Assembly: GCF_002911015.1 (NCBI RefSeq)
Contig: NZ_KZ626870.1
Span: 26,004-90,003, forward strand
Length of the DNA stretch: 64,000 nucleotides
Origin: Streptomyces populi
GTDB taxonomy: Bacteria > Actinomycetota > Actinomycetes > Streptomycetales > Streptomycetaceae
Reading direction: 5' to 3'
In this document: positions 43,884 to 51,404 of the stretch, piece by piece
Layout of the letters: each line of letters opens with the position of its first letter
Position numbering within the stretch: position 1 is the stretch's first letter
The notes under the pieces: model-generated
Seen by the model: only the letters and a program-made list of their open reading frames with translations
The model's database searches: none
What the model was told of the DNA's origin: nothing
Program-made: the position numbers and the translations under genes

Positions 43884-44423
43884 TCAGCGGATGCCGACGC
43901 TCTCCTCCAGGTAGGCCAGCGCGCCCACCGGCTCCTCGGCGAAGAACACCAGGTCGGTGAGCGGACGCGGCAGGAAGCCCTCGGCGTCCATCCGCCGGAA
44001 CTGCTCCTTGAGGCCGTCGTAGAAGCCGGCCGTGTTGAGCAGGACCACCGGCTTCTCGGTCTTCCCGTGCTTCTTCAGCTCCAGGATCTCGGTCGCCTCG
44101 TCGAGGGTGCCGGTGCCGCCGACCATGACGACCACCGCGTCGGCCTTCGCCAGGAGCAGCGCCTTGCGTTCGGCCAGGTCACGGGCGACGACCATCTCGT
44201 CGGCACCCGGACGGGCCCTGTCGGACAGGAAGTCCACGGAGACGCCGACCAGCCGTCCGCCCGCCTCCTGCACCCCGTCGGCGACGACCTTCATCAGTCC
44301 GACGTCGGAGCCGCCCCACACGAGCGTGTGGCCACCCTTGCCGAGGAGTTCGGCGAACTCCCGGGCGGGGCGCGTGTAGCGGTCGTCGAGGTCGGCGGCG
44401 GAGAGGAAGACGCAGATGTTCAT
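43884..44423 (-). CDS. LOG family (TIGR00730) Rossmann-fold protein
   Basis: 179 residues. Lysine-decarboxylase-like Rossmann fold with the conserved VGGTGTLDEATEILE (the PGGxGTxxE motif, with Val for Pro) and the Arg-containing region MVVARDLAERKALLL. Family members release free cytokinin-type bases from their nucleotide monophosphates, although bacterial roles are mixed. No cytokinin gene is nearby, so the physiological substrate is unknown. Divergent from the DUF427 gene by 50 bp. Confidence 0.85.
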   Translation of the reverse strand: MNICVFLSAADLDDRYTRPAREFAELLGKGGHTLVWGGSDVGLMKVVADGVQEAGGRLVGVSVDFLSDRARPGADEMVVARDLAERKALLLAKADAVVVMVGGTGTLDEATEILELKKHGKTEKPVVLLNTAGFYDGLKEQFRRMDAEGFLPRPLTDLVFFAEEPVGALAYLEESVGIR

Positions 44424-44473
44424 GCCCTCACCGTACGCGGGAACGAATCGGGGCCCGCGAGCGCTTTCCGTAC

Positions 44474-44797
44474 ATGGCTGAAGGACACACGATCACCATC
44501 GAGCAGGGCACGCGGCACGTCCGCGTCACGCACGACGGCCAGGTCCTGGCGGAGAGCGACCGCCCCCTGGTGCTGCGCGAGACGGGCTGTCCGGTGCGCT
44601 ACTACCTCCCGCCCGAGGACGTCCGTCTGGACCTGCTGACGCCCTCCGACACCCACACGTACTGCCCGTTCAAGGGCACCGCGTCCTACTGGTCGCGTCC
44701 CGGAGCGGCCGATCTCGTGTGGGCCTATCCCGATCCGAAGCCCGACGTCGCCGAGATCAAGGACCACCTGTGCTTCTACGAGGCCGACGTGTCCTGA
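44474..44797 (+). CDS. DUF427 domain protein
   Basis: 107 residues covering a single DUF427 domain: HVRVTHDGQVLAESDRPLVL, then RYYLPPEDVRLDLL, the signature TYCPFKGTASYWS, and KDHLCFYEADV at the end. Small beta-rich domain whose role is unknown; seen in many actinobacteria, sometimes fused to other enzymes. Starts 50 bp from the divergent LOG gene and is followed by an alpha/beta hydrolase 64 bp downstream. Confidence 0.88.
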   Translation: MAEGHTITIEQGTRHVRVTHDGQVLAESDRPLVLRETGCPVRYYLPPEDVRLDLLTPSDTHTYCPFKGTASYWSRPGAADLVWAYPDPKPDVAEIKDHLCFYEADVS

Positions 44798-44861
44798 GAT
44801 CCGGGCGGGCGCGGGCGTGGTGACGCGATGAGTTCCCGTGCGCCCGGCAGTCTCTACAGAC

Positions 44862-45647
44862 ATGGACAAGAAGACCATCTCGCGCGACGGGACCCCCATC
44901 GCGTACGAACGCCACGGTGACGGCCCGACGGTCGTCCTGGTCGGCGGCGCCATGTGCACGGGCGCCACGCTCGCGCCCCTCGCCGAGGCCCTCTCCGACC
45001 GCTTCGGCGCCGTCACCTACGACCGGCGGGGCCGCGGCGACAGCGGGGACACCGCTCCCTTCGCGGTGGCCCGGGAGGTCGAGGACATCGCGGCGCTGAT
45101 CGACACCTTCGGGGGCGGCGCGGCCCTCTACGGCATCTCGTCGGGCGGCGCGCTGGCCCTGGAGGCGGCCATGAGCGGACTGCCCGTCCGTGAGGTCGCC
45201 GTCTACGAGACGCCGTTCGCCGTCGACGAGATCGCGGGCAAGCAACGGGCGGAGTACACCGGACGGCTGGCGGAACTGCTCGGCCAGGGCCGGCACAGCG
45301 ACGCGGTGGAGCTGTTCCTGACCCACGTGGGCACGCCCCCGGAGATGATCGCCGGAGTGCGCATGTCCCACGCCTGGCCCGGTATGGAGGCCATCGCACC
45401 GACCCTGGCGTACGACGACGCCGCGATGGGCGAGAACCGGGTGCCCCGCGAACGGCTGGCCGCGCTCTCCGTGCCCCTGCTGTCGGTCGCCGGTGACGCG
45501 AGCCCCGCGTGGATGCGCGAGGCGGCGTGGAGCATCGCTCAGGCGGCGCCGAACGGCTCGTACCGCACGCTGGAGGGGCAGACCCACGTGGTGGATCCCC
45601 AGGTGCTCGCGCCGGTGCTGGCGGAGTTCTTCGGCACGGGCGGCTAG
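44862..45647 (+). CDS. Alpha/beta hydrolase
   Basis: 261 residues. Canonical fold with the oxyanion segment VVLVGGAMCTGATLAP, a YDRRGRGDSGDT turn, and the nucleophile elbow GISSGGALALEAA (Ser near residue 95). The catalytic Asp is probably in SVAGDASPAWM and the His in EGQTHVVDPQ. Substrate not predictable. Start set at the ATG at 44862 (MDKKTISRDG); the frame opens at 44838. No strong ribosome site. It converges on mnmA. Confidence 0.85.
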   Translation: MDKKTISRDGTPIAYERHGDGPTVVLVGGAMCTGATLAPLAEALSDRFGAVTYDRRGRGDSGDTAPFAVAREVEDIAALIDTFGGGAALYGISSGGALALEAAMSGLPVREVAVYETPFAVDEIAGKQRAEYTGRLAELLGQGRHSDAVELFLTHVGTPPEMIAGVRMSHAWPGMEAIAPTLAYDDAAMGENRVPRERLAALSVPLLSVAGDASPAWMREAAWSIAQAAPNGSYRTLEGQTHVVDPQVLAPVLAEFFGTGG

Positions 45648-45740
45648 ACGGGCCCCGGCCCGGGGGCGCTCACCGGGGTCCCTCACGGACCCGCCGGGCC
45701 GGCCACGGGAATCCCTCGCGCGCCGGCCGCGCCGGCCGGT

Positions 45741-46862
45741 CTAGGCGTCCGCCGTCGCGCGCGTGGTCGTCGCGATCGTCGCCGAGCCCACCACGCGGGT
45801 GCCGTCGTACAGGACGATGGCCTGGCCGGGGGCGACACCGCGGACCGGCTCGGTGAAGGTGACCCGCAGCTCGCCGTCGACCATGCCGGCGCTCACCTCG
45901 GTCTCGCCGCCGTGGGCGCGCAGCTGGGCGGTGTAGGTGCCGGGGCCCTCCGGGGCGGCGCCGCACCAGCGGGGCTTGATCGCGGTCAGCGCGGACACGT
46001 CCAGGGAGGCGGCCGGGCCGACCGTGACCGTGTTGTTCACCGGTGAGATGTCGAGGACGTAGCGGGGCTTGCCGTCGGCGGCCGGGGTGCCGATGCGCAG
46101 TCCCTTGCGCTGGCCGATCGTGAAGCCGTACGCGCCCTCGTGGGTGCCGACCTTGGCGCCGGTCTCGTCGACGATGTCGCCCTCGGCCTTGCCGAGCCGG
46201 CTCGCGAGGAAGCCCTGGGTGTCGCCGTCGGCGATGAAGCAGATGTCGTGCGAGTCCGGCTTCTTGGCGACGGCCAGGCCCCGGCGCTCGGCCTCGGCGC
46301 GGATCTCGTCCTTGGTGGTGACCGTGTCGCCGAGCGGGAACAGCGCGTGGGCGAGCTGGCGGTCGTCCAGGACGCCGAGGACGTACGACTGGTCCTTGGC
46401 CATGTCGGAGGCCCGGTGCAGCTCGCGCGTGCCGTCCTCCCGGACGATCACCTGGGCGTAGTGGCCGGTGCAGACCGCGTCGAAGCCGAGCGCGAGCGCC
46501 TTGTCCAGCAGGGCGGCGAACTTGATCTTCTCGTTGCAGCGCAGGCACGGGTTCGGGGTGCGGCCGGCCTCGTACTCGGCGACGAAGTCCTCGACGACGT
46601 CCTCGCGGAAGCGCTCGGCGAGGTCCCAGACGTAGAACGGGATGCCGATGACGTCGGCGGCCCGGCGGGCGTCGCGCGAGTCCTCGATGGTGCAGCAGCC
46701 GCGCGCGCCGGTCCGGAACGACTGCGGGTTCGCCGAGAGGGCGAGGTGCACACCCGTCACGTCGTGCCCGGCCTCGGCGGCACGGGCGGCGGCTACGGCG
46801 GAGTCCACTCCGCCCGACATGGCGGCGAGGACGCGGAGGGGGCGCTGCGAGGTGTCAGTCAT
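45741..46862 (-). CDS. mnmA: tRNA-specific 2-thiouridylase
   Basis: 373 residues. Adenylates U34 of Lys, Glu and Gln tRNAs and adds sulfur to make 2-thiouridine. The PP-loop ATP motif SGGVDSAVAA is at residues 16-25; the two active-site cysteines are in NPCLRCNEKIKF and HDICFIADGD. GGAGG lies 6 nt upstream of the ATG. The frame extends far upstream through the amidase gene, but this start is clear. A cysteine desulfurase gene 1 kb away (with the amidase gene between) is a plausible sulfur donor. Confidence 0.96.
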   Translation of the reverse strand: MTDTSQRPLRVLAAMSGGVDSAVAAARAAEAGHDVTGVHLALSANPQSFRTGARGCCTIEDSRDARRAADVIGIPFYVWDLAERFREDVVEDFVAEYEAGRTPNPCLRCNEKIKFAALLDKALALGFDAVCTGHYAQVIVREDGTRELHRASDMAKDQSYVLGVLDDRQLAHALFPLGDTVTTKDEIRAEAERRGLAVAKKPDSHDICFIADGDTQGFLASRLGKAEGDIVDETGAKVGTHEGAYGFTIGQRKGLRIGTPAADGKPRYVLDISPVNNTVTVGPAASLDVSALTAIKPRWCGAAPEGPGTYTAQLRAHGGETEVSAGMVDGELRVTFTEPVRGVAPGQAIVLYDGTRVVGSATIATTTRATADA

Positions 46863-46922
46863 AACCCCTCCAGGGTACGGGGCCGCGGGAACCGGGACCC
46901 GCGAGTATCCGTTGAAGATCGC

Positions 46923-47621
46923 ATGGGGGCGAAAAAGGGGAAGCCCGGCGGGCCACTGAGCCGGGGAGCGGGAGCCGGGGACGGCGACAGGCCGGTCGGC
47001 CGCCGGGTGCTGATCGTCGGCGGTCTGGCGGCCGCCGTGGGCGCGGCCGGACTCGCCCGCGAGGAGCTGTCGCACCTGTGGTGGCGGCTGCCGGGTGTGG
47101 AGAAGCCGCGCGTCGCGGGGGCGGTGGACTTCCGGGGCGCGCAGTGGGTGGAGGCCTCGGCGGCGAACTGGCGGCGGGCCGACCGTCCCGACGACTACAC
47201 GATCGACCGCGTGGTCGTCCATGTCACCCAGGGCAGCTTCGCGAGCGCGGTGAAGGTCTTCCAGGACCCGAAGCACGGAGCGGCCGCCCACTACGTGGTC
47301 CGCAGGGACGGTCATGTCACGCAGATGATCCGCGAGCTGGACGTGGCGTTCCACGCGGGCAACCGCTCGTACAACGAACGCAGCGTCGGCATCGAGCACG
47401 AGGGTTTCGTCGACCGCCCCTCGTCGTTCACGGACGCGATGTACGAGGCCTCGGCGCGGCTGACGGCCGGGATATGCGGGCGGTACGGCATACCCGTGGA
47501 CCGCGAGCACATCGTCGGACACGTCGAGGTCCCGGGCACGGACCACACGGACCCCGGACGGTACTGGGACTGGGACCGGTACATACGGCTCGTACGGCGG
47601 GCACGGACGGCGGCGGCCTGA
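46923..47621 (+). CDS. N-acetylmuramoyl-L-alanine amidase (Amidase_2), membrane-anchored or exported
   Basis: 232 residues. The N-terminal basic stretch is followed by one hydrophobic segment (RRVLIVGGLAAAVGAAGLA, residues about 27-45) with adjacent arginines, a likely signal or anchor. The Amidase_2 domain has zinc ligands in RVVVHVTQG, HIVGHVEVPG and the Asp-containing HTDPGRYWDW. It cleaves the bond between MurNAc and L-alanine in peptidoglycan, outside the membrane. ATG at 46923, 60 bp from divergent mnmA. A twin-arginine route is possible but not proven by the motif. Confidence 0.88.
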   Translation: MGAKKGKPGGPLSRGAGAGDGDRPVGRRVLIVGGLAAAVGAAGLAREELSHLWWRLPGVEKPRVAGAVDFRGAQWVEASAANWRRADRPDDYTIDRVVVHVTQGSFASAVKVFQDPKHGAAAHYVVRRDGHVTQMIRELDVAFHAGNRSYNERSVGIEHEGFVDRPSSFTDAMYEASARLTAGICGRYGIPVDREHIVGHVEVPGTDHTDPGRYWDWDRYIRLVRRARTAAA

Positions 47622-47886
47622 CGAGGCCCCTCTGCCCCGGACGCCGCCGCCCGGCGTCCGGTCACGGCGACTCCCCGGCCCCGGCGCCTCCCCGTCCGGA
47701 CTTCCGGCCCCGGCGCCTGCCCGTCCGCGCCCGCGGCCTCGGCGCATCCCGCTGCGGGTTCCGCCCCGGACCTCACGCCCGGAGCCTGACGGTCCCGCCC
47801 CCAGGCTCCGGACCTCACGCCCCGAACCTCCCGGCCCGGAGCCTTACGGACCGGAGCCTTACGGACCGGGCCTCACCGGCCGGAGG
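47622..47886. other. Gap with local direct repeats between amidase and cysteine desulfurase
   Basis: About 265 bp with no ORF. A 15-bp unit CCGGAGCCTTACGGA is tandemly repeated twice near 47837-47866, and CCGGCCCCGGCGCCT-type segments recur. Genes on both sides converge. No clear hairpin terminator; likely a decaying spacer. Confidence 0.5.
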
Positions 47887-49056
47887 TCAGGTGAGACCCG
47901 CCCTGCGTGCCCTCTCCACCGCCGGGCCGATCGCCCGCGCCACCGCGTCGACGTCCGCCCGCGTGGAGGTGTGGCCGAGCGAGAAGCGCAGGGTGCCCCG
48001 GGCGAGGTCCGGGTCGGTGCCGGTGGCGAGGAGGACATGGCTCGGCTGGGCCACCCCCGCCGTGCAGGCCGAGCCGGTGGAGCACTCGATGCCCTGCGCG
48101 TCGAGCAGCAGGAGCAGCGAGTCGCCCTCGCAGCCCGGGAACGTGAAGTGCGCGTTGGCGGGCAGCCGGCCACCGGGGGCCGGGTCGCCGCCGAGGATCG
48201 CGTCGGGCACGGCCTTGACGACGGCGTCGGCCAGGTCGTCGCGCAGGGCGCCGATCTCGTGGGCGAACCGCTCCCGCCGCTCGGCGGCCAGCCGCCCGGC
48301 GACCGCGAAGGCGGCGACGGCGGGCACGTCGAGCGTGCCGGAGCGGACGTGGCGCTCCTGGCCGCCGCCGTGCAGCACGGGCACGGGGCTGTACTCGCGG
48401 CCCAGGAGCAGCGCGCCGATCCCGTAGGGACCGCCGATCTTGTGGCCGGACACCGTCATCGCGGCGAGACCGGAGGCCGCGAAGTCGACGGGGACCTGAC
48501 CGAAGGCCTGCACCGCGTCGGCGTGCAACGGGATGCCGAACTCGGCCGCTACGTCCGCCAGTTCACGGACCGGCATGACGGTGCCGATCTCGTTGTTGGC
48601 CCACATGACCGTGACGAGGGCGACGTCGTCGGGGTTGCGGGCGATGGCCTCGCGCAGGGCGCCGGGGTGGACACGGCCGTACGCGTCGACGGGCAGGTAG
48701 TCGACCGTGGCGCCCTCGTGCTCGCCGAGCCAGTGGACCGCGTCGAGGACGGCGTGGTGCTCGACGGGGCTCGCGAGGACGCGGGTGCGGGCCGGATCGG
48801 CGTCCCTGCGGGACCAGTACAGGCCCTTCACCGCGAGGTTGTCGGCCTCGGTGCCACCGGAGGTGAACACCACCTCGCTGGGGCGGGCGCCGAGGGCCTC
48901 CGCCAGGGTCTCGCGGGCCTCCTCCACCGCTCGCCGTGCGGTGCGGCCGGCGGCGTGGAGGGAGGAGGCGTTGCCCGTGACGCTCAGCCGGGCGGTCAGA
49001 GCCTCTACTGCCTCGGGAAGCATGGGGGTGGTCGCGGCGTGGTCGAGGTAAGCCAT
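47887..49056 (-). CDS. Cysteine desulfurase (IscS/NifS class)
   Basis: 389 residues. Takes sulfur from cysteine as an enzyme persulfide and passes it to acceptors such as MnmA. PLP Lys206 is in SGHKIGGPYG; His100-His101 lie in SPVEHHAV; the catalytic loop has Cys325 and Cys331 (IECSTGSACTAGV). Length and motifs fit the family. ATG or nearby GTG start at 49056. In the same region as mnmA, so a tRNA-thiolation role is likely, but an Fe-S role cannot be excluded. I leave the symbol blank because more than one IscS-like gene is usual. Confidence 0.92.
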   Translation of the reverse strand: MAYLDHAATTPMLPEAVEALTARLSVTGNASSLHAAGRTARRAVEEARETLAEALGARPSEVVFTSGGTEADNLAVKGLYWSRRDADPARTRVLASPVEHHAVLDAVHWLGEHEGATVDYLPVDAYGRVHPGALREAIARNPDDVALVTVMWANNEIGTVMPVRELADVAAEFGIPLHADAVQAFGQVPVDFAASGLAAMTVSGHKIGGPYGIGALLLGREYSPVPVLHGGGQERHVRSGTLDVPAVAAFAVAGRLAAERRERFAHEIGALRDDLADAVVKAVPDAILGGDPAPGGRLPANAHFTFPGCEGDSLLLLLDAQGIECSTGSACTAGVAQPSHVLLATGTDPDLARGTLRFSLGHTSTRADVDAVARAIGPAVERARRAGLT

Positions 49057-49150
49057 GGTGGGCTCGATTCTACGGGCCCGCTCCCCCTCGGTCCGGCCCC
49101 CGGGGGCACGACCGCCCGCCCGGTTCGCGCGATGTGACGACGCGCCCGCG

Positions 49151-49180
49151 GCGCCGGGCCCGTGTGCGGTGGCCCGGCGC
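49151..49180 (-). terminator. Hairpin after the DUF4190-like gene
   Basis: GCGCCGGGCC / GGCCCGGCGC, 10-bp perfect arms with a 10-nt loop, 45 bp past the stop at 49225 on the minus strand and just upstream of the cysteine desulfurase start. Confidence 0.6.
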
Positions 49181-49224
49181 GGCTCGCCGCGGGCGTGGCC
49201 GGAGTCCCGGCCGTCACGGCCGTC

Positions 49225-49599
49225 TCAGAAGCTCCAGGACACCGTGTTGTCGAACTGCATGAAGGCGATCAGGACGGCCAGGTCGGCGATCCCGAGGCCG
49301 AGGCCGAGGAAGGCGCGGCCCCGGCGGGCCGTGCCGCGCCAGAGGGCGACGGAGGCGAGGACGATGGCGACGGGGCCCAGGAAGACGTTCAGCACGAGAA
49401 GGCCGAGCAGGCCGAGGACGAAGGAGGCCACGGCCATGCCGTCCGCGTCCTGGACGCGGGTCCGGCGCGTGGCGCGAGCGGTCTCGGTGGCGCGGGCGGT
49501 CTCGGTGGCGTCGATGGTGCGGACGGCTCCGGCCGTGCGGATCGTGCCGGAGGTACGGACGGTGCGGGTCGTGCCGGTGGTGCGCGCGGTGAGTTCCAT
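49225..49599 (-). CDS. DUF4190-like small membrane protein
   Basis: 124 residues if started at the ATG at 49599. An N-terminal low-complexity Arg/Thr/Ala stretch (RTVRTSGTIRTAGAVRT and ATETARATETARATRR) precedes two membrane helices (AVASFVLGLLGLLVLNVFLG and LGLGIADLAVLIAFMQ), the layout of DUF4190 proteins. Repeated GGTGCGGAC-like DNA encodes the RT repeats. A longer frame reaches 49716 but would overlap the small ORF at 49676. Function unknown. Confidence 0.6.
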   Translation of the reverse strand: MELTARTTGTTRTVRTSGTIRTAGAVRTIDATETARATETARATRRTRVQDADGMAVASFVLGLLGLLVLNVFLGPVAIVLASVALWRGTARRGRAFLGLGLGIADLAVLIAFMQFDNTVSWSF

Positions 49600-49614
49600 G
49601 ACGTGAGTCAGCTC

Positions 49615-49683
49615 CCAACGGTCAGTTGGTGAAGGGTGGGACCAACGGCCGGTCGCAAAGGTGCGGGACCAACGGTCAGTTGG
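49615..49683. repeat. Two copies of the dyad CCAACGGTCAGTTGG
   Basis: Identical 15-bp inverted repeats (CCAAC-GGTCA-GTTGG) at 49615-49629 and 49669-49683, 54 bp apart. The second covers the stop codon of the small membrane gene (TGA at 49676-49678). A degenerate third copy lies between them near 49642. They flank the start region of the DUF4190-like gene. Paired operators are one reading. Confidence 0.6.
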
Positions 49684-49843
49684 CGGAGGGGTGGCGTCGG
49701 CGGGCGCCGCGCTCACGCAGCGCGAAGACGGTCAGCCAGATGCCGATGACGGCCGCGGCGACGAGGCTGACGGGCAGCGGCGCGTGCGCCACGGAGCCCA
49801 TCACGACGCCGAGCAGCAGGAGTGCGGCGACGAGGAACAGCAT
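49676..49843 (-). CDS. 55-residue membrane protein
   Basis: Too short for most gene callers. ATG at 49843. It reads MLFLVAALLLLGVVMGSVAH as the first 20 residues: a first hydrophobic helix, a short loop with Pro, then a second helix (LVAAAVIGIWLTVFAL) and a basic tail RERGARRRHPSAN. Two-helix hairpin topology. It faces the divergent TetR gene across a region full of dyads, so it may be a target of that regulator. From memory similar small proteins occur at this place in other Streptomyces. Confidence 0.7.
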   Translation of the reverse strand: MLFLVAALLLLGVVMGSVAHAPLPVSLVAAAVIGIWLTVFALRERGARRRHPSAN

Positions 49844-49950
49844 GAGATGCCTCTCGAAGAAGTCTCGAAGTCCGGTCCCGGTCCGTCCGGGACCTCAACG
49901 GTGAGGCCCCGCCGTTTCCGGGACTTGACGACTCGGTGAACGGTTGTAGT

Positions 49951-50016
49951 AACACTTGTTCACTGACTCTTGAGTCTAGCGCGCTCACGGCTTTAAAATT
50001 CCGGAGAACAGTTGTT
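49951..50016. promoter_or_regulatory. TetR operators and promoter
   Basis: Two dyads share the core AACA-NN-TGTT: AACACTTGTT at 49951-49960 and AACAGTTGTT at 50007-50016. Between them lies a plausible promoter TTGAGT-N18-TAAAAT (49970-49999) for the TetR gene, so the second dyad falls at the expected transcription start. The flanks resemble the DesT/FabR-type site AGTGAACNNNTGTTCACT, which suggests but does not prove a lipid-linked ligand. Confidence 0.6.
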
Positions 50017-50027
50017 AACTGCATGGC

Positions 50028-50654
50028 ATGAGTCACACTCTCGGCATCCGCCAGGCGCAGAAGCAGAAGACCCGGCAGGCGCTGCTGGACGCGGCGTTGG
50101 GGCTTCTGGAGGAACAGAGCCTGAGCAGCCTGGGGCTGCGCGAGGTCACCCGTGCCGTCGGAGTCGCTCCGACCGCCTTCTACCGGCATTTCCGCTCGAC
50201 GGCGGATCTCGGCGTGGCGCTGGTCGAGGAGGCGCTCGGCAGTCTGCACCCGATGATCGAGGACACGGTCTCCACGGCCGGCGACAGCGACGAACGCATC
50301 GTCCGTGCCGTGGAGCTGATCGCCCGTCACGTCGGGACGCACCCGGCGCACGTCCGCTTCATCGCGCGCGAGCGGCACGGCGGTGTCCAGCCGGTCCGGG
50401 ACGCGATCCGCGAGCAACTGGCCCGGTTCGCCGAGGAGGTCGGGCACGCACTGTCCGAGCACCCCGAGTACGCGGGGTGGAGCGAGGACGATCTGCTGAT
50501 GCTGGCGGGCCTGTACGTCGATCACATGCTGATGGCGGCCTCGGCGTTCCTGGAGGCGCTGGACGGCTCCGAGGCGGAACGCGAACGGGTGGCCCGGATG
50601 GCGAGCCGACAGATGCGGCTGATCAGCATCGGCCGCCGCCACTGGCTCGGCTGA
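50028..50654 (+). CDS. TetR-family regulator, FabR/DesT-like site
   Basis: 208 residues. HTH LREVTRAVGVAPTAFYRHFR near residues 40-60, then a helical ligand-binding domain (RAVELIARHVGTHPAHVRF). The core AACANNTGTT dyads upstream, matching the FabR/DesT site pattern, suggest control of a lipid or membrane function and autoregulation. It is divergent from a 55-residue membrane protein. The ATG at 50028 has no good ribosome site. A strong palindrome terminates it. The ligand is unknown. Confidence 0.88.
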   Translation: MSHTLGIRQAQKQKTRQALLDAALGLLEEQSLSSLGLREVTRAVGVAPTAFYRHFRSTADLGVALVEEALGSLHPMIEDTVSTAGDSDERIVRAVELIARHVGTHPAHVRFIARERHGGVQPVRDAIREQLARFAEEVGHALSEHPEYAGWSEDDLLMLAGLYVDHMLMAASAFLEALDGSEAERERVARMASRQMRLISIGRRHWLG

Positions 50655-50667
50655 CCGGCCGGCCCGT

Positions 50668-50692
50668 CCGGTCTGCCGACTCGGCAGACCGG
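50668..50692 (+). terminator. TetR gene terminator
   Basis: Perfect 12-bp arms CCGGTCTGCCGA / TCGGCAGACCGG with a single-base centre, 14 bp past the TetR stop. Confidence 0.75.
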
Positions 50693-50876
50693 CCGACAGC
50701 GTGCCGTGCGCGGGGCCCCTCCCGGGGCGTCGGCGCCCGTGTGTCGGCGCGGGTCGGCGGCGCGCCCGTTCCCCGGACGCGCCGCGCCGTCACCCCGTCC
50801 CGGCCCCCGCGCACGGCGCCCTGTCGGCGTACGCGGCGTCACCACCGCCGTACGGGGAAGCGGGGTTCATCGCGCG

Positions 50877-51269
50877 TCAGCCCTGCGCGGCCGACTGCCC
50901 CTGCCCCTGCCCCTGCCCCTGCCCCTGCCCCATCTGACCGCCGGGGCCGCCCCCGCAGCCGCCCTGGCCGCCGCCCGCGCCTCCGCCGGGAGCGCCGCTC
51001 GGCATGCCCGAGGGAGCCTTCCCCGTCGGCATGCCCGACGGGGCCTTCCCGGTCGGCATGCCGGAGGGCGCCTTCCCGGTGGGCATGCCCGACGGCGCAC
51101 CGGTGGGGCGGCCGGAGGCACCGCCCGGCATCCCGGAGGGACGCGTGCAGTTCTGCCCCCCGGAGGTCTTGCCGTCCGAGGACGACGTGTCACCGGAGCC
51201 GCAGGCCGCCAGGAGGGGCGAGAGCGCGAGAAGGGCGACGAGGGGAACGAGTCGTGCACGACGGTTCAT
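50877..51269 (-). CDS. Repeat-rich lipoprotein
   Basis: 130 residues. Lipoprotein signal peptide with lipobox LLAAC near residue 22, followed by Ser/Gly/Asp linker, then three or more 9-residue repeats (GMPTGKAPS) and a Gly-Gly-Gln tail of GQ dipeptides. A nearby cysteine-containing NCTRPSG may be structural. No enzyme domain; a wall-exposed or spacer lipoprotein is likely. ATG at 51269 with GGGAG upstream. The DNA repeats (27 bp and 6 bp) make this a good size-variation locus. Confidence 0.72.
   Translation of the reverse strand: MNRRARLVPLVALLALSPLLAACGSGDTSSSDGKTSGGQNCTRPSGMPGGASGRPTGAPSGMPTGKAPSGMPTGKAPSGMPTGKAPSGMPSGAPGGGAGGGQGGCGGGPGGQMGQGQGQGQGQGQSAAQG
50895..50930. repeat. Six-copy hexamer (CTGCCC)6
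   Basis: Perfect 6-bp tandem array inside the lipoprotein gene, encoding GQ dipeptides on the minus strand. In-frame, so copy number can change without frameshift. Confidence 0.9.
51001..51108. repeat. 27-bp tandem repeat in the lipoprotein gene
   Basis: About 3.5 copies of a 27-bp unit beginning GGCATGCCC (51001, 51028, 51055, 51082), encoding the 9-residue protein repeats. Copies differ by several substitutions, so this is older than the hexamer array. Confidence 0.85.
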
Positions 51270-51404
51270 GGGGCAACTCCCGGTCGGATCAGGTGGGTCG
51301 GCCGACGACGGCCGGACGGGCGGGAGCCAGAGCACCAGATCCACGTAGGGCCACGCTGTGCCGGGGCTGTGCCTTGCTGTGCGGCGCCGGCCCAGCGCGG
51401 CGGC

